A DNA stretch of 64,000 bases from Oryzias latipes (GCF_002234675.1 NC_019879.2:21695855-21759854), one strand, 5' to 3'. Shown: positions 39,777 to 51,241, counted from the first letter of the stretch. Made by a program: numbers and translations. The notes: a model not told the origin generated them from the letters alone.

Positions 39777-41370
39777 ATGGAAACAGCACTTAACCACTCC
39801 GGAAACTAATTCCATCACAACGTTAACCTTGCAATGAGGTTTTAACATAAATAATCTGCCTTGACTTTTGTGTTTACAGCTAACAAATTGTTTAGAAGTT
39901 GCATAATTAACAGATAAAACTTTTTGTTTTTATGTATTTTTGCGATTTGGTCTTCTTTTGAGATTCTCAAATAAAAATATTACAAAATATTTGTCCTCGG
40001 TTATAGTTATTGACTCATGAGATATAATAGAAACTTGAGAAAACTCTTTAAAATTAAATAGAGCAATTAAAGCAAATTTGAAGTGAAATCTTCTGTCACG
40101 TAGGCTGGTTTTAAGGAAGTGTGTGTGGTAAAGCACAAATACACTGTCCAATATGTAATCCCTGCAATAAGTTATGTCTAACATCAAACTGGTGCACTTT
40201 ATTGCTGCATCTGCTGTACTTAGGCACATGTTTTTTCCTCAAGAGGAAGAACTTTGTTTAGTCCGGATGTCACAAATAAAAACTGATCACTTCTTTCATA
40301 TTTCTCTTCCAAAACCATTAACTTGGCTTCTATTAAAGCTTTAGAATGAAAAATTTTAGTAGGGTTATAACAAATAATTGATGAATTTATTTATATTCCA
40401 TATGATCCAACCAGATTTATCTGTCTGAGGCAAGTTGGTAATCACAGATCGACCTATACCATAATAAAATTATTTCAAAATGAAACATGTCAAAAATAAC
40501 CAATGTTGGCATGGTCGGTTTATTTTACTGTATGGTAAAAACGGTAAAAACGATCAAGTGCATCACAGCAGATGACATGTGGTGAAATGATCAGGCCATC
40601 ATTACAGTCCAATTTGTGTAAATTTTACAAAGACGTGTGGTAGAATGTTCCAATAATCTTTTGTAGTATTTTAATTTGGAAAATCAACAATGGGCAAACT
40701 TTTTTTAAACTAAAATGTGAATGGATTTGTCATTAATTCTTGTTTACTTGTTTGTTTGCACACATATTACATTTACACTTAATTATCTTGCAAGATATCC
40801 AAGGAATATTGACTATGAATCATTTCGGCAAAATTAAATTACTATATGAATCAAACTGGTATTAAAATGAATCTTTACACCCCTAATATTTTTTTTTTTC
40901 AAAAACCTAAATTAATGCCTTTTTGCCAGAAACTACTACAGAGAGATTGTTTTCATTAATTGCTAAAGTTAAAATAATATGACACACCCTTAATTCTATC
41001 AAGTGAAACGTGTTAAAAGTTATTTTAGGTGTGGGCTGAAGTTGAAATTGAATTTTTACAAGTTCTCAATTTAAAGTTGAAAATACCATTTCAGACTAAA
41101 GAGTTTTAGAAACAAAAGTTTTCTGAGAACAGCACTTACTTTTACTGCATCCACTACATAAAAAGACAGAATCGCCAATATGGGAAGATGCTGCCATCTA
41201 GTGGATTGTTCGGCAGGAACATTTCTTTTACAGTAATCCCCTCTACTTTTCCAACTTAGTTAGTTATTAAACTTAAAAGACTCCAAAAGTCCACCAACAC
41301 CAAAGGACTATAAGATATTTTTCCCCCACAATTAACCATTAACTGCAGATGACCCAAAGTTATTTTCACA
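39777..41370. other. phgdh-LINE gap, AT-rich
   Basis: It contains the phgdh 3' UTR with AATAAA near 39970. The rest is AT-rich with no reading frame or repeat I can name. Confidence 0.5.
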
Positions 41371-41385
41371 TCATATTTAGTAAGT
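41371..41385 (+). repeat. Target-site duplication of the RTE LINE, left copy
   Basis: TCATATTTAGTAAGT is repeated exactly at 44523-44537 on the other side of the element. A perfect 15-bp duplication indicates target-primed insertion with no later decay. Confidence 0.9.
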
Positions 41386-41413
41386 CTTCTTCTTTCTCTT
41401 TCGGCTTTTCCCA

Positions 41414-44407
41414 TCAGGGGTCGCCACAGCGAATCATCCTTTTCCACCTCACTCTATCATGAACATCTTCTACCCTAACATTAGCCAACTTCATGTCCTC
41501 TGTTAAGACATCCATGTATCTCCTCTTTGGCCGTCCTCTTGCCCTCCTGCCAGGCAGCTCCATCTCCAACATCCTTCTACCAATATATCCACTATCCCTC
41601 CTCTGAACATGTCCAAACCATCTCAGTCTGGCTTCTCTGACTTTGTCCCTAACACAGGCAACATGAACCGTCCCTCTGATGTACTCGTTCCTTATCCTGT
41701 CTAACCTGGTCACTCCTAAAGAGAACCTCAACATCTTCATCTCCGCTACCTCCATCTCAGCCTCTTGTCTCTGTCTCACTGCTACCGTCTCTAACCCATA
41801 GAGCAGAGCTGGTCTCACCACTGTCTTGTACACCTTTCCTTTGAGTCTTGCTGGCACTCTTCTGTCACACAACACTCCTGACACTTTCCTCCACCCGCTC
41901 CAACCTGCCTGCACTCGCCTCTTCACCTCTTTTCCACACTCCCCATCACACTGAACTGTTGACCCCAAGTACTTAAACTCCTGCACCTTCTTCACCTCAG
42001 CCCCCTGTAACCTAACGCTTCTACCTTGATCCCTCTCGTTCAGACACATGTATTCTGTCTTACTATGACTGACCTTCATGCCTCTTCTTTCCAGAGCAAA
42101 CCTCCACCTCTCTAGCTGTTCCTCCACCTGCTCTCTACTCTCACTGCAAATTACAATGTCATCTGCAAACATCATTGTCCAGGGAGATTCCTGTCTTACC
42201 TCGTCTGTCAGCCTGTCCATCAGCATAGCAAACAAAAAAGGACTCAAAGCTGATCCTTGGTGTAGTCCCACCTCCACCTTGAACTCCTCTGTCTGACCTA
42301 CAGCACATCTCACCACCATCATACTTCTCTCATACATGTCCTGAACTACTCTGACATACTTCTCTGCCACTCCAGACAATCTCATACAGTACCACAGCTC
42401 CTCCCTCGGCACCCTGTCATACGCCTTCTCTAAATCTACGAACACACAATGCAGCTCCTTCTGACCATCTCTGTACTTTTCCATCAACATTCTCAAAGCA
42501 AAAATGGCATCAGTGGTGCTCTTACGGGGCATGAAACCATACTGCTGCTCACAAATCTCCACCTTCTTCCTAAGCCTGGCTTCCACTACTCTTTCCCACA
42601 GCTTCATTGTGTGGCTCATCAACTTTATTCCTCTATAGTTGCTGCAGTTCTGCGTGTCACCCTTGTTCTTAAAGATCGGAACCAGAACGCTTCTCCTCCA
42701 TTCCTCGGGCATCTTCTCACTCTCTAAAATCCTATTGAACAACCTCGTTAGAAATTCCACTGCTGTCTCTCCTAAGCACTTCCATACCTCCACAGGTACG
42801 TCATCAGGACCAACGGCCTTTCCGCTCTTCATCCTTTTCAGAGCCTTCCTAACCTCATCCTTTCCAATCTCTGCTACTTCCTGCTCCACAACAACCACAT
42901 CTTCCTCCCTTCTTTCCCTGTCATTTTCCACGTTCATCAGCTCCTCAAAATACTCCTTCCATCTTTTTTGTACACTCTCTTGGGTTGTTAGCACCTTTCC
43001 ATCTCTGTCCTTAATCACCCTTATCTGTTGCACGTCCTTCCCATCTCTGTCTCTCTGTCTGGCTAGTCTGTACAAGTCCTTCTCTCCTTCCTTTGTGTCT
43101 AACCTGTCATATAGCTCATCATAAGCTTTCTGTTTGGCCTTTGCCACCTCTCTCTTCACTCTACGCTGCGCTTCCTTGTACTCCTGTCTACCTTCCTCAG
43201 TCCTTTCTACATCCCACTTCTTTTTAGCCAACCTCTTCCTCTGGACGCATTCCTGTACTTCCTCATTCCACCACCAAGTCTCTTTACCGTCTTTCCTCTT
43301 TCCAGATGACACACCAAGCACCTTCCTACCTGTTTCCCTGATAATCTCTGCTGTAGTTTCCCAGTCATCTGGAAGCTCATCCTGACCACCCAGGACCTGT
43401 CTCAACTTCTGCCTAAATTCCTCACAAGTTTCTTCATTCTGTAGCTTCCACCACTTGGTCTTCTTTTCTGTTTTCCCTCTCTTCTTCTTCCTGACCTCCA
43501 GAGTCATCTTACACACCACCATGCGGTGCTGTCTAGCTACACTCTCTCCTACTACCACTTTGCAGTCATTAACCTCTCTCAAATGACCTCGTCTGCATAG
43601 GATGTAGTCCACCTGAGTACTCCTACCTCCACTTCTGTATGTCACTCTATGTTCCTCTCTCTTCTGGAAGTAAGTGTTGACTACAGCCATTTCCATCCTC
43701 TTCGCAAAGTCCACCACCATCTGTCCCTCCAGATTCCTTTCCTTCACACCAAACCTGCCCATCACCTCCTCATCACCTCTGTTGCCCTCACCAACATGCC
43801 CATTAAAGTCTGCTCCAATAATAACTCTCTCTCCTCTGGGAAAACTCTCTATGACCTCATCCAACTCACTCCAGAATCTCTCCTTCACTTCTAACTCACA
43901 GCCAACCTGTGGCGCATACCCACTGACTACATTCACCATCACCCCTTCAATTTCCAACTTTAGGCTCATCATCCTGTCTGAGACTCTTTTCACCTCTAGA
44001 ACCCTGTTTACAAACTCCCCCTTCAGAATCACTCCTACCCCGTTTCTCTTCCTATCAACACCATGATAGAACAGTTTGTATCCTCCTCCAATACTACGTG
44101 CCTTGCTGCCCTTCCACCTTGTCTCCTGCACACACAGTACATCTACCTTCCTTCTCTCCATCATGTCTGCCAGCTCTCTGCCTTTCCCTGTCATTGTGCC
44201 AACGTTAAGAGTCCCTATTCTCAAACCTATGTTCCTGCCTTTTCCCTTCTCTCTCTGGCCACGGACCCTTCTGCCTCCTCTCTTTCTTCGACCAACAGTA
44301 GTCAAATTTCCACCGACACCCTGTAGGTTAACAGCATCGGTGGCGGTCGTTGTTAACCCGGGCCTCGACCGATCCGGTATGTCTAAAGTGGTGTGGATGA
44401 TTCGCAT
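41414..44407 (-). CDS. RTE LINE endonuclease/reverse transcriptase, 997 aa, intact
   Basis: This is the element's own protein, used to nick target DNA and reverse-transcribe its RNA in the nucleus. The N-terminal third is an apurinic-type endonuclease, with LRIGTLNVGTM, VQETRWKG, GADFNGHVG, STQVDYILCRR and ARQHRMVVCKM in the expected order (Asn, Glu, Asp/Asn, Asp and His residues). The reverse transcriptase follows: SGKAVGPDDVPVEVWK, NYRGIKLMSHTMKLWE, FVDLEKAYDRVPREELW, LHQGSALSPFLFAMLMDRL and the catalytic FADD (MMFADDIVIC), then KTEYMCL and FKYLGSTV. The C-terminus ends RWKRMIRCGDP only 28 bases before the element's 3' end. No stop or frameshift is present. ATG 44407 is the first in this frame. 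Confidence 0.93.
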   Translation of the reverse strand: MRIIHTTLDIPDRSRPGLTTTATDAVNLQGVGGNLTTVGRRKRGGRRVRGQREKGKGRNIGLRIGTLNVGTMTGKGRELADMMERRKVDVLCVQETRWKGSKARSIGGGYKLFYHGVDRKRNGVGVILKGEFVNRVLEVKRVSDRMMSLKLEIEGVMVNVVSGYAPQVGCELEVKERFWSELDEVIESFPRGERVIIGADFNGHVGEGNRGDEEVMGRFGVKERNLEGQMVVDFAKRMEMAVVNTYFQKREEHRVTYRSGGRSTQVDYILCRRGHLREVNDCKVVVGESVARQHRMVVCKMTLEVRKKKRGKTEKKTKWWKLQNEETCEEFRQKLRQVLGGQDELPDDWETTAEIIRETGRKVLGVSSGKRKDGKETWWWNEEVQECVQRKRLAKKKWDVERTEEGRQEYKEAQRRVKREVAKAKQKAYDELYDRLDTKEGEKDLYRLARQRDRDGKDVQQIRVIKDRDGKVLTTQESVQKRWKEYFEELMNVENDRERREEDVVVVEQEVAEIGKDEVRKALKRMKSGKAVGPDDVPVEVWKCLGETAVEFLTRLFNRILESEKMPEEWRRSVLVPIFKNKGDTQNCSNYRGIKLMSHTMKLWERVVEARLRKKVEICEQQYGFMPRKSTTDAIFALRMLMEKYRDGQKELHCVFVDLEKAYDRVPREELWYCMRLSGVAEKYVRVVQDMYERSMMVVRCAVGQTEEFKVEVGLHQGSALSPFLFAMLMDRLTDEVRQESPWTMMFADDIVICSESREQVEEQLERWRFALERRGMKVSHSKTEYMCLNERDQGRSVRLQGAEVKKVQEFKYLGSTVQCDGECGKEVKRRVQAGWSGWRKVSGVLCDRRVPARLKGKVYKTVVRPALLYGLETVAVRQRQEAEMEVAEMKMLRFSLGVTRLDRIRNEYIRGTVHVACVRDKVREARLRWFGHVQRRDSGYIGRRMLEMELPGRRARGRPKRRYMDVLTEDMKLANVRVEDVHDRVRWKRMIRCGDP

Positions 44408-44522
44408 AGTTATTTTGGCAATTTTTACGCCGGATGCCCTTCCTGACGCAACCCTCTCTATTTATCCGGGCTTGGGACCGGCACAGAGGCAACTGGCTTG
44501 CAACCCCTGTGGCTAGATTCAT
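44328..44522 (-). CDS. Small overlapping reading frame at the 5' end of the RTE LINE (64 aa)
   Basis: The frame starts on the first base of the element and overlaps the start of the long frame by 80 bases in another phase. The product (MNLATGVASQLPLCRSQARI...) is basic, with no domain I recognise. RTE-1 of C. elegans also has a tiny first frame overlapping the second, so a role is possible. It could equally be chance. Confidence 0.35.
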   Translation of the reverse strand: MNLATGVASQLPLCRSQARINREGCVRKGIRRKNCQNNYANHPHHFRHTGSVEARVNNDRHRCC

Positions 44523-44537
44523 TCATATTTAGTAAGT

Positions 44538-46577
44538 ATTATTTAAAAAAATGTGTCTTATTTTCACCTGAACCTTGTTATCTCAAGATGTGTTTTTCTT
44601 TGGGCAAATAAAGGGGAAAAAATACATTGTTTACCTTTACATGGAAAGAAAAAAAAAAGACTTAACATATCGATGAAACACAGAAGACATCAACCTCCCA
44701 CTCTTTCTAATTCATTATCTCACAGTGGCTCCCAGATTTGTGAGTGTGGTCAATATAGTGGGAGCAAAACATAAGAGAAGAACCTGTTGAGCTTTCTATT
44801 ACAGAATTCTGTAATGATGATTACCCCAAATCTACAATACCCTTCATCTTTTCTCTTGTCGATAGCATGTTAGTTGAACACACACAGACTGGACTGGATT
44901 AGAACCAGATTGAGGATGGTAACCTCTTTCGTGTTTGTGCTCAAATGTTTTCTCCCACTTGTTTTGTTTCTACGTCCTTGTCAGCTTATGTCATGTCTTG
45001 CTTTGACAAAAAAAAAAAAAACTGCGTTTAAGAAAAACAGAAGATGAAGGCTGGGAAAAAAACTGAGTCTCACAACAAAGACGTGAGACCTCTCTAACCT
45101 TCGGTTTCCTACTGATAAGCCACTGCAAAGTTCCTGGTTCTCACGTGGCAAAAAATATAAGAAAACAGACACTACAACCTGCAGCAGCCTGTCTGGCTTT
45201 AAATACATGATCTTTAAACAGCTATACAGTTTTATTATGAATACAGAAAAATTAAAATAGTTAAAATCAATGATGATAAAATCTTAGCCTCTTTGACCAC
45301 TCGTGATGCAATGAGAGGGTTGGTTTAGTGGCACCACCACATAGCAAGAAGATTTGGATTTTTTCTGTGTGAAGTGCAAGTCCTCCCCTTTAGATTTTCA
45401 CTGACACTTCCTTCCACAGTCTGAACACGTGTTTGATTAAGTTTTAATTGATAAATTGATTCAAAAATTGCTCCTATATTTATTAGTGTGTAGTTGTATG
45501 TCTGTGTGGCCCTGCAATGGACTGGTGAAGTGTGCTCACCCCACAGTGGCTATAGCTTCAGCATCCCTGTGATCCCAAACAGAATGAGTGGGAACAGAAT
45601 AATGGACAACACCATTTTTTGCGTGTTTAGGGAGTAAAATGTAAACGGTGAAAACAATTAAGATAAGCAATCAAAATAAAAAAGTTTATCCTGAAGTAAA
45701 CTAAATGCCATATGACATTTAATTGAGTTATTAAAAAGTTTAATTTTTTAAGATTTTAAAGTAGGTCTTCACACTTTGTTTTTGTTTATTTTTTTAATAA
45801 TGGACTTTTTTTTATTTGGGCTCTTCTCGTTTTCCGTATTTTTACGCAAAGGCATAATATCTTGTAGGCCTAAACACTGTGAATTATTCTTCTTTTTATG
45901 TTTTTAGGTGAAAGTTAAAACCGTGGAATAACTTCTCTCCAATGATCACGCCCCCCCCCCCCCCCCCCTTTTTTTATTTTTTTCTTACAGTGCAGCAGGG
46001 CGCACGGTGCCGTTAATCCACAGGATTAGGTAAAGCTTCGGCCGCATTAAATGACACGTTCAGAATACCATGGCGACGACTAGACTGGGAGGAAAAATCG
46101 TGAATGGGTCATTTGAATGGTTTCTTCTTCTCCTCCTGATCTGTATCCAGTTCGTGTTCAGTGAGCGGCTCCGCTCCTTCTACTAATGCGCCGTCCGTGA
46201 GCGCGTCATGAGACTGGACTGATATTTATAGGCACTGAGAGAAAATAGCGGTGTGAGAGGGATTCCTCTGAAGGGCTGCTTGGCTTTGTCAAGGACCAGG
46301 ACACCAGAGCGCAGGGCAGGGAGGAGATGATGAGGGGGGGATGGCCACTGCGCTCAAATAGCCTACCAAAATAGGACCGATGCGCCTGCAGCCATGATCT
46401 AAATTGAGGTTCATGTTTGAACTGGAAGAGGGGGCGTTTGGAAGGGAGAGGACAAAAGCGCGATCCATCCATGGAAGAAGTTTAGAGGTAACCCACCTTT
46501 TTGAATTTATTTTTAAAGGTGAAGGTGGATTACAATGGAAATACTGTTTTCGTGATTCTCTTGTTTTCCAGGATATC
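44538..46577. other. Gap and promoter region before klhl23
   Basis: It holds AT-rich DNA, a degenerate SINE-like repeat at 45315-45600, an 18-C tract at 45951-45968 followed by T7, and from about 46060 a GC-richer leader. A probable noncoding exon ends at AGTTTAGAG|GTAACC (about 46488). The coding exon begins after the acceptor at 46570-46571. Confidence 0.5.
45315..45600 (+). repeat. Degenerate SINE-like repeat
   Basis: GGTTGGTTTAGTGG..CATAGCAAGAAGATTTGG at the head and TGTGTGGCCCTGCAATGGAC..GTGATCCC toward the tail match the two halves of the same repeat type seen at 16095 and 15700. It is heavily diverged. Confidence 0.45.
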
Positions 46578-48951
46578 ATGATGTCACAAACCACTAAAGA
46601 GATCTACACATTTGATTTCTGTGATGGGGAGCACGCGGCTCACCTTTTGGATGCGCTCCGGCATTTCTACGTGGGCGGCTTGTTCACTGACGTGAGCTTG
46701 CAGTGTGGTGAATCCGGAGAGGTGTTTCCCTGTCACAGAGCCCTTCTGGCAGCCCGCAGCTCTTATTTTAAAGTCATGTTTACAGCTGATATGAGGGAAA
46801 GATCCAACAGCTTCATCAAGCTGACTGGAGTGGACTGCGCAGCTCTGCGCGCTCTGCTGGATTATGTTTACACCGCGCAGGTGCGCATCACTGACAGGAC
46901 CGTGCAGAGCCTGCTGGAGGCTGCGGACCTCCTTCAGTTCACCTCTGTTAAACAAGCATGTGAGGACTTCCTCATTCGCCTCATGGACGTGGACAACTGT
47001 CTGGGCATGCACGCGTTTGCTGAGCTGCACCTGTGCACCAAGCTGGAAAGGGAGGCACGGAGACTGATGCTGAGCAGATTCACAGAACTCACCGATCAAG
47101 AGGAGTTCCTGGATTTGGACTTTGAGAAAGTGAGGTCAGTTCTTTCTACTCAGAGCATCACTGCACAGAGAGATGAAGATCTCATTGGTGCTATTGTGAA
47201 GTGGGTCACTCATAGGTTGGATGACCGTGTCCCCTATGTGTTAAAGCTCCTGCACTGCATGGATCTGGATCTGGATGAGATTTATTTCAGATCTTCATTA
47301 GAAGTGTACAGACAGTACCTGTCAAAAGATGATGGGAAGCTGAGGTCCGTCATCTTTCAGGCTTTGAGATCCAATGGCAAAGAAATCTCCACAAGAATAA
47401 AAATATCCTCCAGCGTGTATATCATCGGAGGATACTACTGGCACCCTCTTTGTGAGGTGCACATCTGGGATCCTATCAGCAACACATGGGTACAAGGCAA
47501 AGATATTCCTGACTACGAAAGAGAAAGCTACAGCGTCACCCTGCTTGGAGCAAACATTTATGTGACCGGGGGCTACAGAACAAATACAGTGGAGGCCCTG
47601 GACAGTGTTTCTATCTATAACTGTGATTCTGATGAATGGAGCAAAGGTTGCCCCATGATCACAGCCAGGTACTATCACTCCTCTGTGGCTCTGCGTGGCT
47701 GTATTTATGTCTTGGGAGGATACAGAGCAGGAGCTCCGGAGCGGGAGACTGAATTTTATGATCCTTTAAAAAAGAAATGGTTTTCTGTCTCCAAAATGAT
47801 TCAAGGTATGCTAAAACATCTAAAGATGAAGAAGAGCTTTTCTAAGAAGAGCTTTTAGTGAGATTTTGTGCACACTTTACTACATCAAAGAGTTGGTTGT
47901 TATAGTTGGACATTCAGACGTTGGACAAAAACGACTTTCTTTCTGACCTTAGAGACAGCTGGATTGTTTCGTCAGTTGATGGGGTTTGCTTTGTTGTCAA
48001 GGAGATGGCTTAGTTGTTATGACAACAGTAAGGAGTCTGTACTTTATCACAAAAACAACTCAATACCTGAGTTTTTTTTCTCCTCTTGCGTTCTAACGGG
48101 ATCACTGAGGCCATGCATGCAGAACTGAGCAAACTCCATTTGGTGATGAAAGATTTAAGATACAGTTAAAAAACTGGACCTTTAAGATGTTTCCCTTTCA
48201 GTGTTAAGATAAATATTGGCTCATGCCCTATTTCCCAGCAGTTTTTGGCCCATTTTCAGAAGTTTAAATCTCCAGAACCATACTATTTATGCACCGCTAA
48301 CAACTGAGCATGACAGTTATGAAGCGAAATCAAATTAACGTTTCACATACACATAAGGTGAAATGATTTATTGCAGAGGTTCAATGATTTTTCCCTTCTA
48401 AAGGTGTAGGGAATGCCACTGCTTGCACAGTTGCAGAGAAAATCTATGTGACTGGAGGCCACTATGGATACAGAGGAAGCTGCACATATGAGAACATCCA
48501 GATGTACAACCCTGATACTAACGAATGGAGTATCATTACGATGAGTCCCCATCCAGGTAAGTAAAGTTCACAACAGACAAGACAGAATCATTATTGGATT
48601 GATTCTTGTTTCCTAAGGTGAAATCTTCTTCCTCCAGAGCACGGGCTGTGTTCTGTGTCCCTGAACAACAAGCTATTTTTAATGGGTGGGCAGACGGCCG
48701 TCGCAGACTGCTACGACACGGAGAAAGATGAATGGAAGCCTGTATCCATGATGAATGAGAGGAGAATGGAGTGTGGAGCTGTGGTAATAAATGGATCTAT
48801 ATATGTGACAGGAGGATATTCCTACTCCAAAGGGACGTACCTGGAAAGCATTGAGAAATACGACCCGGACTTGGACTCATGGAAGATTGTGGGTTCTCTT
48901 CCAAGCCCTACCAGGTCCCATGGATGTGTTTCCATTCTTGGTATTCACTGA
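46578..48951 (+). CDS. klhl23: Kelch-like protein 23
   Basis: KLHL23 is a BTB-BACK-Kelch protein, presumed to be a Cullin-3 substrate adaptor. Three exons (46578-47805, 48404-48556, 48638-48951) close in frame to 564 residues (human 558). BTB spans about residues 25-130 (LFTDVSLQCGES, FPCHRALLAARSSYFKVMF) and BACK about 135-240. Six kelch repeats follow, with IIGGYYWHPL, VTGGYRTNTVEALD, VLGGYRAGAPE, VTGGHYGYRGSCTYE, LMGGQTAVADCYD and VTGGYSYSKGTYLESIEKYD, most nearly identical to human. An acceptor lies just before ATG-ATG (46578/46581), so the upstream open frame is leader and not protein. In human it neighbours PHOSPHO2 and SSB; here ssb follows and phgdh precedes. Confidence 0.96.
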
Positions 48952-50157
48952 CAAGCCTTTGCTGTTGTGCCAGATTGATCAAATAGTATATTCCCTATGC
49001 AATATTGTAGGAATATTTTTGTACTCTTATACAGAACTTTATTTTCTTTCTTTCAGGAAGTATTTGCTAAATATTCAGTTAGTTTGTTGTTACTAAGGGT
49101 GTATTCAGACTGGGGAAACCGTTTGGTCCAGACCCGGTCCGCTTAATCTGGCACGGATCGAGTCCTTGGTCTGTATACAGGCTCCCGTCAAGGGGACGTC
49201 CCTGTTCCGTACAAAAGCTTGTAAACAAAACCATGTGGCTAAAGATTTCTTCAGGGATAAATTATGGAAGTCCCGTGCTCTTAATTCATTCAAACTTTAT
49301 ATTTCGTTGACAAATTTTGCACATCTGTTTCAACATCAGGCTCAACCCTTTTTACTCGCTTCTTTGGTCCGGTGGAGGTGTGTTGCAGGGCTGGTTACTG
49401 GCAAGAAGACAGTTAAGAAGGTATGCTAATAAGTGTTCATGACACATAGATTGTCAGGAAAACAGTGAGAAAATCAATGCGTGTCATGCTAAAAATTGTT
49501 TTGATGAGTGTGAATTCATCCAATCACATTTCAATGAGTTGGTGTGTCTCATCGTTGTGCTGTTAAGACATTGATTTAAGAGAATTCTGTCAACGAACTA
49601 CAAAGTAGCTTTTAGGATGACATTACAGCAGCACCTGTCGGGCATGTGCAGCATAACAAGACAAAGAGAAGCATGTAAAAAGTGTTTCTAACTGTGTTAA
49701 AATAAACATTCTAACAAATAAACAGTTGGACTCTTTTTTTCTGTTTGAAAACACGACAATCGTTGCTTTATATTTGTCCACCAGTCTGACGCAGGGCCAC
49801 AATCACACATTAAGACTTTTTTGGGCAGTGGGAGGCAACCAGAGTCCACACAGAAAGGTCTCAATACATCCTCTTTAATGTACCCCACCCAGGACTCTGT
49901 GAGGTAATTGTTATAATATCATAGTGTATTACAGTGAATTTAACCCGTTTTTTCTCCCATTATTGTTATTAAATTAAAAGTGCAGTTCTTTGAGCTTAGT
50001 TGGTACTACAAATGTAAAGCAGGAGCAAAAAATGAAAACAATGTGCAAAAATTCTTGAAAGCCAAGATGAGTCAGTACACACAATACCTGGGTGTAGAAA
50101 ATATTTTGAGAGGCTCAAGAGTACATTTAAAAATATGGTTTTTGTTTTTTTATTTTT

Positions 50158-50576
50158 GTAATTGTCACCGGATGGGGGCTCGAGAGCCGGTAGGACCCAG
50201 GCGCAGAGACGGGAGGCAAACGGGTTCAATGGCAAGGGGTTTAATTATAACAAACAAAAGGCGCTGCAGAGCAGGATGACAACAACAAAACAAAACTCAC
50301 TGTGGCGTGGAACAAGAAACGAGGAACATGGCATGACAAGGACAACCAGGACAGGAATAACTAATGGACCAACACAGGAGGAAGGCAGAGACAAGACTTA
50401 TATACAGACAGGGCAGACAAGACACAGGTGGACACGATCAGGGCTGAATGGGAACCAAAGGAAGTAAAACTCAAGAAACCAGACAAGACAGGAGACTTTC
50501 AAAATAAAACAGGAAACAGAAACAAGACAGAACAAGGACCAAAAACAAGACAACAAAATCAAATCATGACAGTAAT
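50158..50576 (-). mobile_element. Solo LTR (fossil), probably Ty3/Gypsy-like
   Basis: The 409-bp unit 50163-50571 starts TGTCACCGG and ends AATCATGACA on the plus strand, so it has TG...CA ends, and 5-bp GTAAT duplications flank it at 50158-50162 and 50572-50576. Read on the minus strand it has a TATATAAG promoter-like motif. No internal retroelement sequence is present, as expected after LTR-LTR recombination. The 5-bp duplication fits Gypsy-type elements. Intact duplications suggest moderate age. Confidence 0.65.
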
Positions 50577-51099
50577 GCTTAAAGTAACGTGTATTGATGG
50601 TTTCTTAATCTTTGTAAATAATGATACTAATGTTTACTCAAAAGCTGGGGGGCAAAGCTTTTTGCTGGGGGGGGGCAGCTTCCCCCTTTAGCTCCGCCCC
50701 TGCTGACTTGACTAAAAAAGCTAAGTTGACTTGAGTTTACTAAAATAACATTTTTTAATGAAAATCTTTTCACAGGGATGGATTTTTTGTTTCACTGAGG
50801 CAAATTATTAGTTTTTCAAACAGTAAAAAAATAAAATCAATTGGATTTTTCAAAATAGTCTACACATTTAAAGGAACATGCAAGAAAAAATCATCAGAAA
50901 ATGGCACTGCGCTCAATGACACCATTTTCTGCACTTTTTCGTTTTTTAAATTTTTTTTCCATAAAAACTAATACATGGCCAGAATAACACCCTAAAAGAA
51001 ATACTAAGTAATACTACCCATCGTGGTCCCTGAAGTCATAAAACGAGTTTTGTGTACTTCTGCCACCTGCTGTTTACGGCCTGAATTGGATGCACTATT

Positions 51100-51241
51100 G
51101 CTGAGTGAGCGAGGTCTGTCACGTTGGCTCTTTTTGACCCTCTGTGATTTCCGTAACACGCATTACTGCAACGTGCGAGCCCCGTAGTGAGGTCTTTAGG
51201 GTTAGAGTTGAAAACGCCGTGAGCAGAAACTATACACGTTG
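51100..51241 (+). promoter_or_regulatory. Candidate ssb promoter and noncoding first exon
   Basis: This is a CpG-containing stretch ending in ACACGTT|GTAAGT, a strong donor. The ssb ATG exon is preceded by an acceptor at 53969, so an upstream leader exon must exist. This is the best candidate I see; the intron would be 2.7 kb. Confidence 0.3.

Larger units (their letters stand above)
41386..44522 (-). mobile_element. Complete young RTE-clade LINE
   Basis: The element is 3137 bp and reads on the minus strand. Its 5' end (44522) starts ATGAATCTAGCCACAGGGG and its 3' end runs GCGACCCCTGATGGGAAAAG then a short GAAAGAGAAAGAAGAAG tail, typical of RTE elements. It encodes one long reading frame without interruption and is flanked by a perfect 15-bp target duplication. 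Rex3 is a named fish RTE lineage; I cannot say which lineage this is. It lies between phgdh and klhl23 and interrupts no gene. Confidence 0.92.

Noticed and set aside
42078-44326. Several plus-strand frames of 70-161 codons
   Set aside because: All lie antisense to the intact RTE LINE frame and are Ser/Leu-rich shadows.
46404-46577. N-terminal extension of klhl23 in the same frame
   Set aside because: It starts at TTG, and a strong donor (GAG|GTAACC) and an acceptor at 46570-46571 show the stretch is leader exon plus intron.
49100-49440. DNA-transposon-like patch starting GTGTATTCAGACTGGG
   Set aside because: No matching inverted end or duplication could be found, so it is mentioned only within the interval entry.
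50645-50705. G-rich patch ending TTTAGCTCCGCCCCTG
   Set aside because: It resembles the end of a common transposon but is too short to place or classify.
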